Part shown: in pieces, positions 19,430 through 29,529 of the stretch
Layout of the letters: the number at the start of each line of letters is the position of its first letter
Numbering within the stretch: the first letter of the stretch is position 1
Origin: Peptococcaceae bacterium
Lineage (GTDB): Bacteria > Bacillota > Dehalobacteriia > UBA4068 > JAAVYR01
Assembly (NCBI GenBank): GCA_022791255.1
Contig: JAAVYR010000007.1
Coordinates: 1 to 64,000, forward strand
Direction: 5' to 3'
DNA: 64,000 bases
The notes under the pieces: model-generated
Told to the model about the DNA's origin: nothing
The model's input: the letters and a program-made list of their open reading frames with translations, nothing else
Database searches by the model: none
Position numbers and translations under genes: made by a program

Positions 19430-21577
19430 ATGAGCATACGGATTGCCTTGGTGGGGAACCCAAACTGCGGAAAAACTACCATGTTTAATGCGCTTACCGG
19501 TAGCTCTCAGTATGTCGGCAATTGGCCTGGGGTAACAGTGGAAAAGAAGGCGGGGAAACTAAAGAAACATAGCGGTGTAGAAGTGGTAGATTTACCAGGG
19601 ATTTATTCTTTATCGCCTTACACTTTAGAAGAGGTGGTTTCTCGGAATTACTTAATTGATGAAAAACCTGACGCGGTCATTAATATTGTGGATAGCACGA
19701 ACTTGGAGCGGAACCTGTATCTGACTACACAAGTATTGGAAATGGGTATCCCTACAGTTGTGGCATTAAATATGGCAGATTTATTAGAAAAGCAGGGTAT
19801 TAAAATCAATCTGACTGAGTTAGAAAACGCATTAGGCTGTCCGGTGGTAGAGACTTCTGCTCTAAAGGAAAAAGGTTGTTTTGATGCGGTAGAAAAGGCG
19901 CTGCAAATTAGCAGGCAGGCACAGCGGCCAAAACCGTTAGATATCTTCTCTGTGGGAACAGACCAGGTGTTGGCGGAAATCAGTCATATAATCCGCGATA
20001 AAGTAGAAAAAGATTTCTTACCTTGGTATGCAGCAAAAGTTTTTGAACGGGATGAGGAAGCTTATAAGAAGATAGGTTTTTCTTCGCTAGAGGCTGAACA
20101 AGTAGAAAAAATCATTGCAGCTTATGAAGAAAAAATGGAGGACGACAGCGAAAGCATTATCACCAATGAGCGGTATGCGTTTATTGCCGGCGTGATGAGC
20201 CAATGTTTCCGTACAAAAAAGGAAAAGCATGGTTTATCTACCTCTGATAAAATTGATAAAATCGTCACCAATCGTTTCCTAGCGCTGCCTATCTTTGCTG
20301 TGGTGATGTTTGCCGTTTATTATCTTTCTATCACTACGGTTGGTTCTATGATGACAGACTGGGTCAATGATGTATTGTTTGGAGAAATTATTCCGCCGAC
20401 AGTAGAAGGCTGGCTGGAAAGCATCAATGCGGCTCCTTGGCTCTCTTCCTTGATTTTAGACGGCATTATTGGCGGCATTGGTGCAGTGCTGGGGTTCTTG
20501 CCGCAAATGCTGACGCTATTTTTCTGCCTGGCGATTTTAGAAGACTGTGGTTATATGGCAAGGATTGCCTTTATCATGGACCGAATTTTCCGTCGCTTTG
20601 GTCTTTCCGGGAAATCCTTTATCCCTATGTTAATCGGTACTGGTTGTGGGGTGCCGGGAATTATGGCGTCTCGTACTATTGAAAACGAACGAGATCGAAG
20701 AATTACCATTATTACTACCACATTTATTCCTTGCGGGGCGAAACTGCCAATTATTGCGCTGATTGCTGGAGCATTATTTTCTGGGGCTCCTTGGGTAGGG
20801 CCTGCGGCATATTTCATCGGTATGGCGGCCATTGTTGTTTCTGGTGTGATTTTGAAGAAGTTTCGTTCCTTTGCTGGTGATGTAGCACCGTTCGTTATGG
20901 AGTTGCCGCCTTATCATGTGCCGGGGCTCAAAGGTGTGCTCCTGCATATGTGGGATAGAGGCAAGGCTTTCGTTAGAAAAGCAGGGACGGTTATTTTCCT
21001 GGCTTGCGGTCTTATCTGGTTTCTGCAGACATTTAACTGGTCTCTGGAAATGGTGGAAACAGAACGCTCTATGCTTGCAGACATCGGCAATGTGCTAGCT
21101 CCGCTTTTTCGTCCTCTGGGCTGGGGACATTGGCAGGCGGCAGTGGCAGCAGTGTCTGGTTTAATCGCCAAAGAAAATGTAGTTAGCACTTTCGGTATTC
21201 TCTATGGCTTTGCGGAAGTGGCGGAAGACGGTGCAGAAATCTGGCCCTTACTGGCGGCTGACTTTACTAAAATTTCTGCTTTCTCCTTCTTGGTGTTTAA
21301 TCTCTTGTGTGCACCTTGTTTTGCTGCTATTGGTGCTATTCGCCGGGAAATGGCCAGCGCTAAATGGACTTGGTTTGCTATTGGCTACCAGACTGGTCTT
21401 GCCTATGCGGTGTCCTTTGCCATTTATCAATTAGGGTTATTCTTTACCGGTGGCGGTTTGACCTTCTTTACGGTGTTAGCGCTTCTCATTGTAGCAGCTT
21501 TTCTCTGGCTCTTATTCCGTCCTTATAAGGAAGCGCCGCATCGGGCTATATTAGGAAGAGACGCCTTAGAAGCTTAG
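19430..21577 (+). CDS. feoB: Ferrous iron transporter B
   Basis: GNPNCGKTTMFNALTGSSQYVGNWPGVTVEKK, DLPGIYSLSPY; multi-TM Gate/FeoB_C region. Confidence 0.97.
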   Translation: MSIRIALVGNPNCGKTTMFNALTGSSQYVGNWPGVTVEKKAGKLKKHSGVEVVDLPGIYSLSPYTLEEVVSRNYLIDEKPDAVINIVDSTNLERNLYLTTQVLEMGIPTVVALNMADLLEKQGIKINLTELENALGCPVVETSALKEKGCFDAVEKALQISRQAQRPKPLDIFSVGTDQVLAEISHIIRDKVEKDFLPWYAAKVFERDEEAYKKIGFSSLEAEQVEKIIAAYEEKMEDDSESIITNERYAFIAGVMSQCFRTKKEKHGLSTSDKIDKIVTNRFLALPIFAVVMFAVYYLSITTVGSMMTDWVNDVLFGEIIPPTVEGWLESINAAPWLSSLILDGIIGGIGAVLGFLPQMLTLFFCLAILEDCGYMARIAFIMDRIFRRFGLSGKSFIPMLIGTGCGVPGIMASRTIENERDRRITIITTTFIPCGAKLPIIALIAGALFSGAPWVGPAAYFIGMAAIVVSGVILKKFRSFAGDVAPFVMELPPYHVPGLKGVLLHMWDRGKAFVRKAGTVIFLACGLIWFLQTFNWSLEMVETERSMLADIGNVLAPLFRPLGWGHWQAAVAAVSGLIAKENVVSTFGILYGFAEVAEDGAEIWPLLAADFTKISAFSFLVFNLLCAPCFAAIGAIRREMASAKWTWFAIGYQTGLAYAVSFAIYQLGLFFTGGGLTFFTVLALLIVAAFLWLLFRPYKEAPHRAILGRDALEA

Positions 21578-21600
21578 CAAAAAAAAGGAGGTAGGGTAGG

Positions 21601-21747
21601 ATGGCAAATTGGCTTTTGGGAGCGGTTGTGATTGGTATCTTTCTTTTTGCTGCTTATATCACATATAAAAACCATAAGAAGAGTGGTGGTTGTGGTTGTG
21701 GCTGCGAAGGTTGCGCCTTGGCAGACAAGTGCCACAGTAGAAAATAG
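21601..21747 (+). CDS. FeoB-associated Cys-rich membrane protein (48 aa, not in supplied ORF track)
   Basis: Translated MANWLLGAVVIGIFLFAAYITYKNHKKSGGCGCGCEGCALADKCHSRK*; GGAGG RBS just upstream; one TM plus Cys-rich tail after feoB. Confidence 0.88.
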   Translation: MANWLLGAVVIGIFLFAAYITYKNHKKSGGCGCGCEGCALADKCHSRK

Positions 21748-21753
21748 ACACAA

Positions 21754-21790
21754 AAAAGACTTTGACGAAAGATCCGTCAAAGTCTTTTTT
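21754..21790 (+). terminator. Terminator of feo operon
   Basis: AAAAAGACTTTGACG-aaagat-CCGTCAAAGTCTTTTTT. Confidence 0.9.
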
Positions 21791-21792
21791 AT

Positions 21793-22044
21793 TTATTCAG
21801 CATCAAAAGAGATAAGTCCCAGTTTTTCTAAAATATCCATGGTGTTAAAAGCGCTGATTTGAGTTGCAAGATTAATGCTGGTACCAAAGATAAAAGGGAT
21901 GATATCCACTGGGTCGTAGGTGCGGGTATGTTCGGTCAGTTCGCTGACTTTATTTTCCAGGCATTGGGTGATAAATTCTCGTTGTTTTTCATATTGCTCT
22001 TGCGCGCATTTCCCGACGATTTCGATAACTTCTGATTTTTTCAT
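21793..22044 (-). CDS. Hypothetical protein (83 aa)
   Basis: ORF MKKSEVIEIVGKCAQEQYEKQREFITQCLENKVSELTEHTRTYDPVDIIPFIFGTSINLATQISAFNTMDILEKLGLISFDAE; plausible RBS (AGGAAGT) on minus strand. Confidence 0.65.
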   Translation of the reverse strand: MKKSEVIEIVGKCAQEQYEKQREFITQCLENKVSELTEHTRTYDPVDIIPFIFGTSINLATQISAFNTMDILEKLGLISFDAE

Positions 22045-22247
22045 AAGACGACTTCCTTTCTCTGTTGTTTATTTATGTTTGTGCTCTTGTTTTTCTAATT
22101 CTATATTTTACCATATTTTATTGCATATGGTGCAATCTTTTTGTCATCAATGACAAGTTCTTTCATATGAATAAAATATAAATAAAAACAGACAGAAAGA
22201 GATTATGGCAGACCGTAAACATGTGATATGACGAAGGAGGGAAAGCC

Positions 22248-22643
22248 GTGCAGTGGGGGATTGTTGGTAACGGTTTTTTATTTTTATTGGTATTGATAGC
22301 GTTCTTTTTTCTGGTGGCATTTGGAGTTCTTTTCTTTTTCCCGGTAGGAGCCGTTTTGAATGTGTCTCTTTGGTGGCAGATATTATTGCCTTTGGTCTGT
22401 CTTTTAATCCATATATATATTGGTTTTTTTACAGAAAAGAAGTGTTTATTTTACAGCGGGGTCTTTAACCTGCTTCTATGGGGCTGTTGGTTATGTTTAC
22501 TAATTTGGTTCTTACCGGTGCTGTTAAATCGTTACACAGTGATTTTGCCTATCTTATTGCTTTTTTGCATTGGCTTTCTCGGGGCTATGCTAGGGCGGAG
22601 CCTAGCTAGGGTAGTAGCAAAAAATACGCCGCCAGAGGAATAA
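22248..22643 (+). CDS. Hypothetical multi-TM membrane protein
   Basis: GTG start after AAGGAGG; four hydrophobic segments. Confidence 0.7.
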   Translation: MQWGIVGNGFLFLLVLIAFFFLVAFGVLFFFPVGAVLNVSLWWQILLPLVCLLIHIYIGFFTEKKCLFYSGVFNLLLWGCWLCLLIWFLPVLLNRYTVILPILLLFCIGFLGAMLGRSLARVVAKNTPPEE

Positions 22644-22792
22644 CAAAATTTAAAATCATTTAGGAGGAGAGAACACTGCTATTCGTTTGAGAAAATAAGG
22701 ATACCTCTCCAGTAAAAAATATGGTATGATAATAGCTGGCAAAAGATTTTTATCTTGGTGTAGTAAAACGAAGGCAGAGGAGACGGGGGTAT

Positions 22793-23113
22793 ATGGCTCG
22801 TTTAGGAATTGTTATTTTTGGTGTTGTGTTGATGATCATAGCCATTTTGTTGCGGCAGGGCATGGTAGCAGGCTTCCTTGCTGCCCGGCAAAAAGAAGTG
22901 GTCAATGTAGAGGACCTAACCCGTTGGTGGAAACTAAACACGGCTTCTATGGGGGCGCTGGTTATCATTACAGGCATCGCCAGTCTCTTTTTTACAGATA
23001 AAAGTTCTTGGATATTTTTAGCGGCGGCCCTATTTATCATGGTAATCTTTTCTAGTTTGCTGGTGATGGGTTATCGACTGTTATTAAAGAAAGATAGTAG
23101 CATAAGCGAATAA
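22793..23113 (+). CDS. Hypothetical membrane protein (three TM segments)
   Basis: MARLGIVIFGVVLMIIAILLRQGMVAGF...WWKLNTASMGALVIITGIASLFF...IFLAAALFIMVIFSSLLVMGYRLLLKK. Confidence 0.7.
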   Translation: MARLGIVIFGVVLMIIAILLRQGMVAGFLAARQKEVVNVEDLTRWWKLNTASMGALVIITGIASLFFTDKSSWIFLAAALFIMVIFSSLLVMGYRLLLKKDSSISE

Positions 23114-23122
23114 ATTGTTGTA

Positions 23123-23151
23123 TTGACAGTTGCATTATTTTTGTTTATGAT
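23123..23151 (+). promoter_or_regulatory. Promoter for valS T-box transcript
   Basis: TTGACA - 17 bp - TATGAT. Confidence 0.75.
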
Positions 23152-23164
23152 AAAAGAAATATTA

Positions 23165-23430
23165 ATATGGCCATCTATGATGAGGAGGAGCATTGTCTGG
23201 TATGTCTTGCAGAGAGGTGCGTTCTAGGCTGAAAAGCGCGCTATGACTGGGACAAGCAGGTAGCCTCGGAGATAATTGCCTGAAGGTGCAGATTTCCTGC
23301 ATTGGGTAAGGTAGTTCGGGTTTGCCCGTTACAGCAAAGAGTGCTTATTGGCATTTTTTATGCTAGTAGGAATTAAGGTGGTACCACGGAGCTTTTTCGT
23401 CCTTTTGGGTGAGGAGGCTCTTTTTTAATT
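23165..23430 (+). ncRNA. T-box leader riboswitch (upstream of valS)
   Basis: Canonical T-box AAGGTGGTACCACG (23374-23387) followed by a terminator-like stem with CGTCC and T run, directly upstream of an aminoacyl-tRNA synthetase. Confidence 0.92.
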
Positions 23431-23468
23431 GTTTGATGATTTCATGATTTGATTAAGGAGGAGTAGAC

Positions 23469-26117
23469 ATGGCAGAAACCAAAAATAATATGCAGCTAAA
23501 TACAGTATATAACCCTAAAGAAGTAGAAGAAAAATGGTATGATTATTGGGAAAGTCACAAATGTTTTAGTTCGGAACACAACAAGGAAGGCGAACCTTTT
23601 TCCATCGTTATGCCGCCGCCGAATGTAACTGGGCAGCTCCATATGGGACATGCTCTGGATAACACCATGCAGGATATTCTTACTCGCTGGAAGCGTATGC
23701 AGGGGTATCATACCTTGTGGATACCAGGCACCGACCATGCCGGCATTGCAACCCAAGCAAAAGTGGAAGCACATTTGGCTAAAGACGGTATTAGTAAATA
23801 TGACTTGGGTCGGGAAAAATTCATCGAAAAAGTCTGGGAATGGAAAGACGAGTATCATGGCCGCATTACCAAGCAGCTGCGGAAATTAGGTTCTTCTTGT
23901 GACTGGGATAAGGAACGGTTTACCTTAGATGAGGGTTGCTCTGAGGCGGTACAGGAAGTTTTTGTGAAGCTCTATGAAAAAGGCCTCATCTATCGGGGTA
24001 GTTATATGATTAACTGGTGCCCAAAATGCCAGACCACCATTTCTGATATTGAAGTAGAACACAAAGATCATGCCAGTCATTTATGGCATTTGAAATATCC
24101 GCTGACAGATGGCAGTGGTTATGTTATCGTGGCAACTACCCGTCCAGAAACCATGCTCGGCGATACGGCAGTAGCAGTCCATCCCGATGATGAACGTTAT
24201 AAAGATATGGTGGGAAAAACTATCATGCTGCCTATCGTTAACCGGGAAATCCCTATCATTGCAGATGAATATGTAGATATGTCCTATGGGACAGGGGCTG
24301 TAAAAATCACACCGTCTCACGACCCTAATGACTTCAATATGGGGCTTGCGCATCACTTAGAACAAATCGTGGTTATTGGCAAAGACGCCAAAATGACAGA
24401 AGCAGCCGGAAAATTTGCAGGGCTTGATAGAGATGAATGCCGTAAGAAAGTAGTAGAAGAATTTGAACAGCTGGGGCTCCTGGTAAAAGTAGAAGATATC
24501 CAGCATGCAGTAGGGGAATGTTACCGCTGCGGCAGCGTTATCGAACCTCTGGTTTCTCCTCAATGGTTCATTAAGATGACCCCTTCTGTAGAAAAAGCTA
24601 CCAAAGCCATTGATAACAAGGATATTGCTTTTGTGCCAGACCGCTTTACCAAGATTTATTTGGGCTGGTTAGATGGCATTCGGGATTGGTGTATTTCCCG
24701 GCAATTGTGGTGGGGGCACCGTATCCCGGTGTGGTATTGTCAGGATTGTGGGGAAGTGATTTGTCAGAAGGAGGCGCCTCATACTTGTCCAAAATGCGGC
24801 TCCAGTAACTTAGAACAAGACCCGGATGTATTGGATACTTGGTTCTCTTCTGGGTTATGGCCTTTTTCCACTATGGGCTGGCCTAAAGAAACAGAAGATT
24901 TAAAGAAAATGTATCCAACTTCTGTCCTGGTAACGGGCCGGGATATTATCTTCTTCTGGGTGGCCAGAATGATTTTCATGGGTATGGAATTCATGGAAAA
25001 AGAACCATTTAAACATGTCCTAATCCATGGCTTAGTACTGGACGCCCAAGGACGGAAAATGTCTAAATCCTTGGGTAACGGTATCGACCCCTTAGAAGTC
25101 ATCGAGGAAGTTGGCGCGGACACCTTACGCTTCATGCTCATTACTGGGAACACGCCAGGGAATGACTTACGGTTCCAGCGGGAGCGGTTGGAGGCAGCAC
25201 GGAACTTTGCTAATAAAATCTGGAATGCCAGCCGTTTCGTATTGATGAACTTAACCGATTATGAAAAGGGTGCCTATACGCCGGAATATACATTAGCAGA
25301 TAAATGGATTTTGACCAGACTGTCTCAGACTATTGCAGATACGACTCGCTTCTTAGATAAATATGAGTTAGGGGAAGCGGCTCGGACCCTCTATGACTTT
25401 ATGTGGGATGAATTCTGTGATTGGTATATCGAAATGGCCAAAGCCAGACTTTATAAAGGAACGCCGGAACAAAAATACACCGCTCAGTTAGTGCTTTCTA
25501 CCGTACTGGAAAAGACTTTGCAGCTCTTGCATCCATTTATGCCGTTTATCACAGAGGAATTGTGGCAAAACTTGCCGGTAGAAGGGGATACCATCATGCT
25601 CTCCAAATGGCCGAAAGCTAATGATATTGCTGCTTATCCAGAGGAAGCTCAGCAGATGGCATTGTTGATGGAAGTCATTCGTGCTGTAAGAAATATTCGT
25701 GGAGAAATGAATGTACCGCTAGGGAAAAAATCCGAACTTATTCTTTGGGCAGATAGCGCTCAGCAGGAAATCCTTCGTCAGGGAGAAGAATATCTCTTGT
25801 CTTTAGCTAGTGCAGAAACAGTAGTCATCAGTGAAAAGCAGGAGGTAGCTCCGGAACAAGCCGGCAGCGCTCATGTGAAAGGTGTAGACATCTTCCTGCC
25901 GTTAAAAGGTTTAATCGACTTTGAAAAGGAAATTGCCCGCTTGAATAAAGAAATCGGTGCTATTGATAAAGACCTGGCGCGGATTAACGGGAAACTGGGG
26001 AACGAAGGCTTTCTCGCCAAAGCTCCTGCTGATGTCATTGAAAAGGAAAAGGCAAAGGCACTAGAATTGACAGAAAAGAAAGCGGCGTTGGCAGAACGAT
26101 TAGCCATGTTTTGCTAA
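23469..26117 (+). CDS. valS: Valyl-tRNA synthetase
   Basis: PPPNVTGQLHMGHALDNTMQD (HIGH), GRKMSKSLGNGIDPLEVI (KMSKS), C-terminal coiled coil. Confidence 0.97.
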   Translation: MAETKNNMQLNTVYNPKEVEEKWYDYWESHKCFSSEHNKEGEPFSIVMPPPNVTGQLHMGHALDNTMQDILTRWKRMQGYHTLWIPGTDHAGIATQAKVEAHLAKDGISKYDLGREKFIEKVWEWKDEYHGRITKQLRKLGSSCDWDKERFTLDEGCSEAVQEVFVKLYEKGLIYRGSYMINWCPKCQTTISDIEVEHKDHASHLWHLKYPLTDGSGYVIVATTRPETMLGDTAVAVHPDDERYKDMVGKTIMLPIVNREIPIIADEYVDMSYGTGAVKITPSHDPNDFNMGLAHHLEQIVVIGKDAKMTEAAGKFAGLDRDECRKKVVEEFEQLGLLVKVEDIQHAVGECYRCGSVIEPLVSPQWFIKMTPSVEKATKAIDNKDIAFVPDRFTKIYLGWLDGIRDWCISRQLWWGHRIPVWYCQDCGEVICQKEAPHTCPKCGSSNLEQDPDVLDTWFSSGLWPFSTMGWPKETEDLKKMYPTSVLVTGRDIIFFWVARMIFMGMEFMEKEPFKHVLIHGLVLDAQGRKMSKSLGNGIDPLEVIEEVGADTLRFMLITGNTPGNDLRFQRERLEAARNFANKIWNASRFVLMNLTDYEKGAYTPEYTLADKWILTRLSQTIADTTRFLDKYELGEAARTLYDFMWDEFCDWYIEMAKARLYKGTPEQKYTAQLVLSTVLEKTLQLLHPFMPFITEELWQNLPVEGDTIMLSKWPKANDIAAYPEEAQQMALLMEVIRAVRNIRGEMNVPLGKKSELILWADSAQQEILRQGEEYLLSLASAETVVISEKQEVAPEQAGSAHVKGVDIFLPLKGLIDFEKEIARLNKEIGAIDKDLARINGKLGNEGFLAKAPADVIEKEKAKALELTEKKAALAERLAMFC

Positions 26118-27454
26118 AGGCGGAAGGGAACAGTAGCAACGTGATGAATTACGAAGAAGCTCTTGACTATATTGCCAATTTAACGAAATTTGGTATCAAT
26201 CCTGGATTGGAACGGATAGAAGAATTATTGCGGCGTCTAGGTAATCCACATCAACAAGGCATGCGGTTTATTCATGTTACCGGCACCAATGGCAAAGGTT
26301 CTACCTCTGTTTTTACGGCCAATATATTACGAGCTGCCGGATATAAGACTGCCCTTTTTTCTTCACCCCATATTCGTTCTTATCAGGAGCGGATGCAGAT
26401 AAATGGTGTGCCTATCACAAAAGAAATGGTAGCAAGTCTGATTACAGAGGTTGCGCCGATTTTAGACCAGATGATAGCAGAAGGTTTTCCATCTCCTACA
26501 GAATTTGAAGTCTGCACTGCGCTGGCTCTGACTTACTTTGCCCGGGAGCAAGTGGATATGGTCGTCATGGAAGTAGGGTTAGGTGGGCTTCATGACTCGA
26601 CCAATGTCATAGACAGTGAGATTGCCGTTATTACCAATGTAGCCATGGACCATATGGACTATTTAGGTAATACCATTGCAGAAATTGCTACAGAAAAAGC
26701 CGGTATTATCAAAGAACATACCAAGGTTGTATTAGGTGATTTGTTGCCGGAGGCCTTAGATATTTGTGTAGCGACGGCAAGAGAGAAACAGACTGCTATC
26801 TATCATCTTGGTGAACAGCTTGCTTTCCGGGAAAAACAGTCGGATTTACGAGGCCAGATATTTGATTGGCAGATGGGCAAGACTTGCTATGCTGATGTGT
26901 TTATTCCGCTCATAGGAAAACATCAATTCAAAAATGCTTCCCTTGCTATGGCTGTTGGTTTTTTGCTAGGTGTATCAGAGGATGCTATTCGTCAAGGGCT
27001 TGCTGCTGCAAAATGGCCTTGTCGGCTGGAAATTGTTTGGGAACCTTCTGAAGAGGAAAAGCGTCCTATGGTTATCATCGACGGGGCGCATAACTGTCAT
27101 GGTATGCAGGCATTAGCGCAAGCCTTAAAAGACTTGGGTATTGCAAAGGTTCATGCTGTTCTGGGGATGCTTGCGGATAAGGAGCGAGAGGCAGCTCTTG
27201 GGTACCTATTGCCTTTTTGCAAGGAAGCGGTGATTACCAAGGCGCCGGTGGCGCGGGCTGGTAATTGGCAATATTTAGGCGATATTTGCAAAAATCATGG
27301 TGTGCCCTATGAGCTAGAGGAAGACATCTTTACTGCTTGTGAAAAAGCGGTACGTGAAACGAAACCAGATGAAATATTGTTGGTAGCGGGTTCTTTATAT
27401 ATGGCTGCTGTTGCCAGGGCCTATTTTTTGCCAGATGATGACCTTGGGGAATAA
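26111..27454 (+). CDS. folC: Bifunctional folylpolyglutamate/dihydrofolate synthase
   Basis: GTNGKGSTSVFTANILRAAGYKTALFSSPHI; start may be ATG 26144 rather than 26111. Confidence 0.94.
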   Translation: MLKAEGNSSNVMNYEEALDYIANLTKFGINPGLERIEELLRRLGNPHQQGMRFIHVTGTNGKGSTSVFTANILRAAGYKTALFSSPHIRSYQERMQINGVPITKEMVASLITEVAPILDQMIAEGFPSPTEFEVCTALALTYFAREQVDMVVMEVGLGGLHDSTNVIDSEIAVITNVAMDHMDYLGNTIAEIATEKAGIIKEHTKVVLGDLLPEALDICVATAREKQTAIYHLGEQLAFREKQSDLRGQIFDWQMGKTCYADVFIPLIGKHQFKNASLAMAVGFLLGVSEDAIRQGLAAAKWPCRLEIVWEPSEEEKRPMVIIDGAHNCHGMQALAQALKDLGIAKVHAVLGMLADKEREAALGYLLPFCKEAVITKAPVARAGNWQYLGDICKNHGVPYELEEDIFTACEKAVRETKPDEILLVAGSLYMAAVARAYFLPDDDLGE

Positions 27455-27552
27455 TAAGAAATAAAATCAAATATTCAGTAAAGAATAAGATAGTCTCTAT
27501 AAAATAAAAACGACTAATTATGAAAATAACGGAACTTTAAGGGAAATAACCA

Positions 27553-28143
27553 ATGAAGAAAGAATTTGTATTGGCTTCTGCTTCGCCGAGGAGACTTGCT
27601 ATCTTACAGCAAATAGGAATAACGCCAGAAGTAGTGGTCTCTGCTGCAGAGGAAATAAAAGAAGGGGACCCTGCCGATGTAGTGAAAATCAATGCTCTTG
27701 CCAAAGGACGAGCTGTAGCGCCTCTGGTAAAAAACAAAATCATCATTGCTTCGGATACAGTGGTTGCTGCTAATGGACAAATCCTGGGGAAACCGCAAGA
27801 CGCGGCAGAGGCTTTGGCTATGCTGATGTCTCTTGCCGGCAAAAGCCACTGGGTATATAGCAGTGTGGCGATTATTGATAGTGATACAGGGGCATGTCTT
27901 GTTGATGTTGACCAGACGGAAGTATTCTTTACTGCTGTAGAGGAAACGGATTTACAGAAGTATATCAAGACAGGGGAACCTATGGATAAAGCGGGGGCCT
28001 ATGGTATCCAGGAAAAGGGTGCTCTTTTGGTAGAAAAGATTTGTGGTGATTATTATACCGTCATGGGATTGCCTCTTCATAAGCTGAAAGAATTATTATC
28101 TAGCTGGCGTATTAATCTTTGGGATTATATTGGCAAATCATGA
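27553..28143 (+). CDS. maf: Maf-like nucleotide pyrophosphatase
   Basis: FVLASASPRRLAILQQIGI, IIASDTVV, DKAGAYGIQEKGALLVEKICGDYYTVMGLPL. Confidence 0.95.
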   Translation: MKKEFVLASASPRRLAILQQIGITPEVVVSAAEEIKEGDPADVVKINALAKGRAVAPLVKNKIIIASDTVVAANGQILGKPQDAAEALAMLMSLAGKSHWVYSSVAIIDSDTGACLVDVDQTEVFFTAVEETDLQKYIKTGEPMDKAGAYGIQEKGALLVEKICGDYYTVMGLPLHKLKELLSSWRINLWDYIGKS

Positions 28144-28184
28144 AAAAATTTTTTATAAAAATGGGATTTCTCTGTGGTTTTCTA

Positions 28185-28213
28185 TTGCGGTAAAAAAAGG
28201 ATTTGGGTATAAT
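28185..28213 (+). promoter_or_regulatory. Candidate mreB promoter
   Basis: TTGCGG - 17 bp - TATAAT. Confidence 0.5.
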
Positions 28214-28371
28214 AAAATAATAGTACAAGCTATTTTTGATAAATTTTGCTTTTTCTCAGCAGAAAGACAGTCTTATTGATCGGATTTTGGTGCTAGGATT
28301 ACCAGATTTGCAGCTGGGAGAAGAGATATTTATTACAGGAATAATAAATATTTTGAAAGAAGGTAACGATT

Positions 28372-29409
28372 TTGTTTTTAACAAGAGATATCGGCATAGA
28401 TTTAGGTACAGCAAATATTTTGGTATATGCGAAGGGGCAGGGCATTGTGCTCCAAGAACCTTCTGTTGTCGCTGTAAACAAAGGGACCGGTAAAGTATTG
28501 GCTGTAGGGAACGCTGCAAAGCAAATGATTGGCCGTACGCCTGGTAACATCGTGGCAATCCGCCCTATTAAAGAAGGGGTTATTGCAGATTTTGAATATA
28601 CCCAGACCATGCTCAAATATTATATTGACCGGGCTTTGAAAGGCCGCAAGATTTTAGAAAAAATCCGGGTAGTCATCTGTGTACCTTCTGGGGTAACGCC
28701 AGTAGAAGAACGGGCGGTAAAAGAGTCTGCCCTTAACGCTGGTGCAAAACATGCTTATATCGTAGAAGAACCAATGGCGGCTGCTATTGGTGTGGGACTT
28801 CCTGTCTATGAACCTACTGGCAGTATGATTGTAGATATTGGCGGGGGCACTTCTGATGTTGCCGTGATTTCTTTAGGCGGCATTGTAAACTCCTGCTCTA
28901 TCCGCATTGCAGGCGATGAAATGGACAGCGCCATCATGAACCATGTGAAAAAGGCTTATAACTTAGCTATCGGGGAGCGGATGGCTGAAGAAATCAAAAT
29001 CAATATCGGTACTGCTTTCTTAACGGAATCCAACAAAGATAAAGTCTATGAAGTGCGGGGGCGGGATTTGCTCACCGGCCTGCCAAAAACTGTGTTAGTG
29101 AGTGCGAAAGAAATCTATACTGCCCTTGTGGAACCAGTCAAAGAAATTGTAGACGCTGTAAAGACTTGCTTGGAAAAAACACCGCCAGAATTAGCTGCTG
29201 ATATTATGGACCGTGGTATTATGATGGCGGGGGGCGGTTCTCTCCTGGACGGTTTACCGAAATTATTGTCTCTAGAAACAGGCATTGCTGTTTATCTTGC
29301 GGACGAGCCTTTAAATGCGGTTGTATTAGGCACTGGGAAAATCTTGGAAAATGTAGATATTTTGGGTGCAGCTTCCTCTAAAAATGGAAAATATCATTAT
29401 ATCCGCTAG
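28372..29409 (+). CDS. mreB: Rod shape-determining protein MreB
   Basis: [48 protein letters not shown]. Confidence 0.96.
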   Translation: MFLTRDIGIDLGTANILVYAKGQGIVLQEPSVVAVNKGTGKVLAVGNAAKQMIGRTPGNIVAIRPIKEGVIADFEYTQTMLKYYIDRALKGRKILEKIRVVICVPSGVTPVEERAVKESALNAGAKHAYIVEEPMAAAIGVGLPVYEPTGSMIVDIGGGTSDVAVISLGGIVNSCSIRIAGDEMDSAIMNHVKKAYNLAIGERMAEEIKINIGTAFLTESNKDKVYEVRGRDLLTGLPKTVLVSAKEIYTALVEPVKEIVDAVKTCLEKTPPELAADIMDRGIMMAGGGSLLDGLPKLLSLETGIAVYLADEPLNAVVLGTGKILENVDILGAASSKNGKYHYIR

Positions 29410-29442
29410 GGATATAGGATAAGATATGCAACTGAAAACAGA

Positions 29443-29482
29443 AAAAGCTTTTAACCAGGGGCTACTTGTGTTAAAAGCTTTT
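29443..29482 (+). terminator. Long perfect hairpin between mreB and mreC (attenuator or terminator candidate)
   Basis: AAAAGCTTTTAAC - 14 nt - GTTAAAAGCTTTT, perfect 13-bp arms. Confidence 0.5.
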
Positions 29483-29529
29483 CTTAGTCACTTATATTTC
29501 AGTAAAACAGAAACCACGATAAATGGAGA

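Noticed and set aside
23496-25153. Several long antisense ORFs within valS (23496-23858, 24081-24356, 24779-25153)
   Set aside because: Opposite to a confidently identified valS; no RBS or domain logic, so shadow ORFs.
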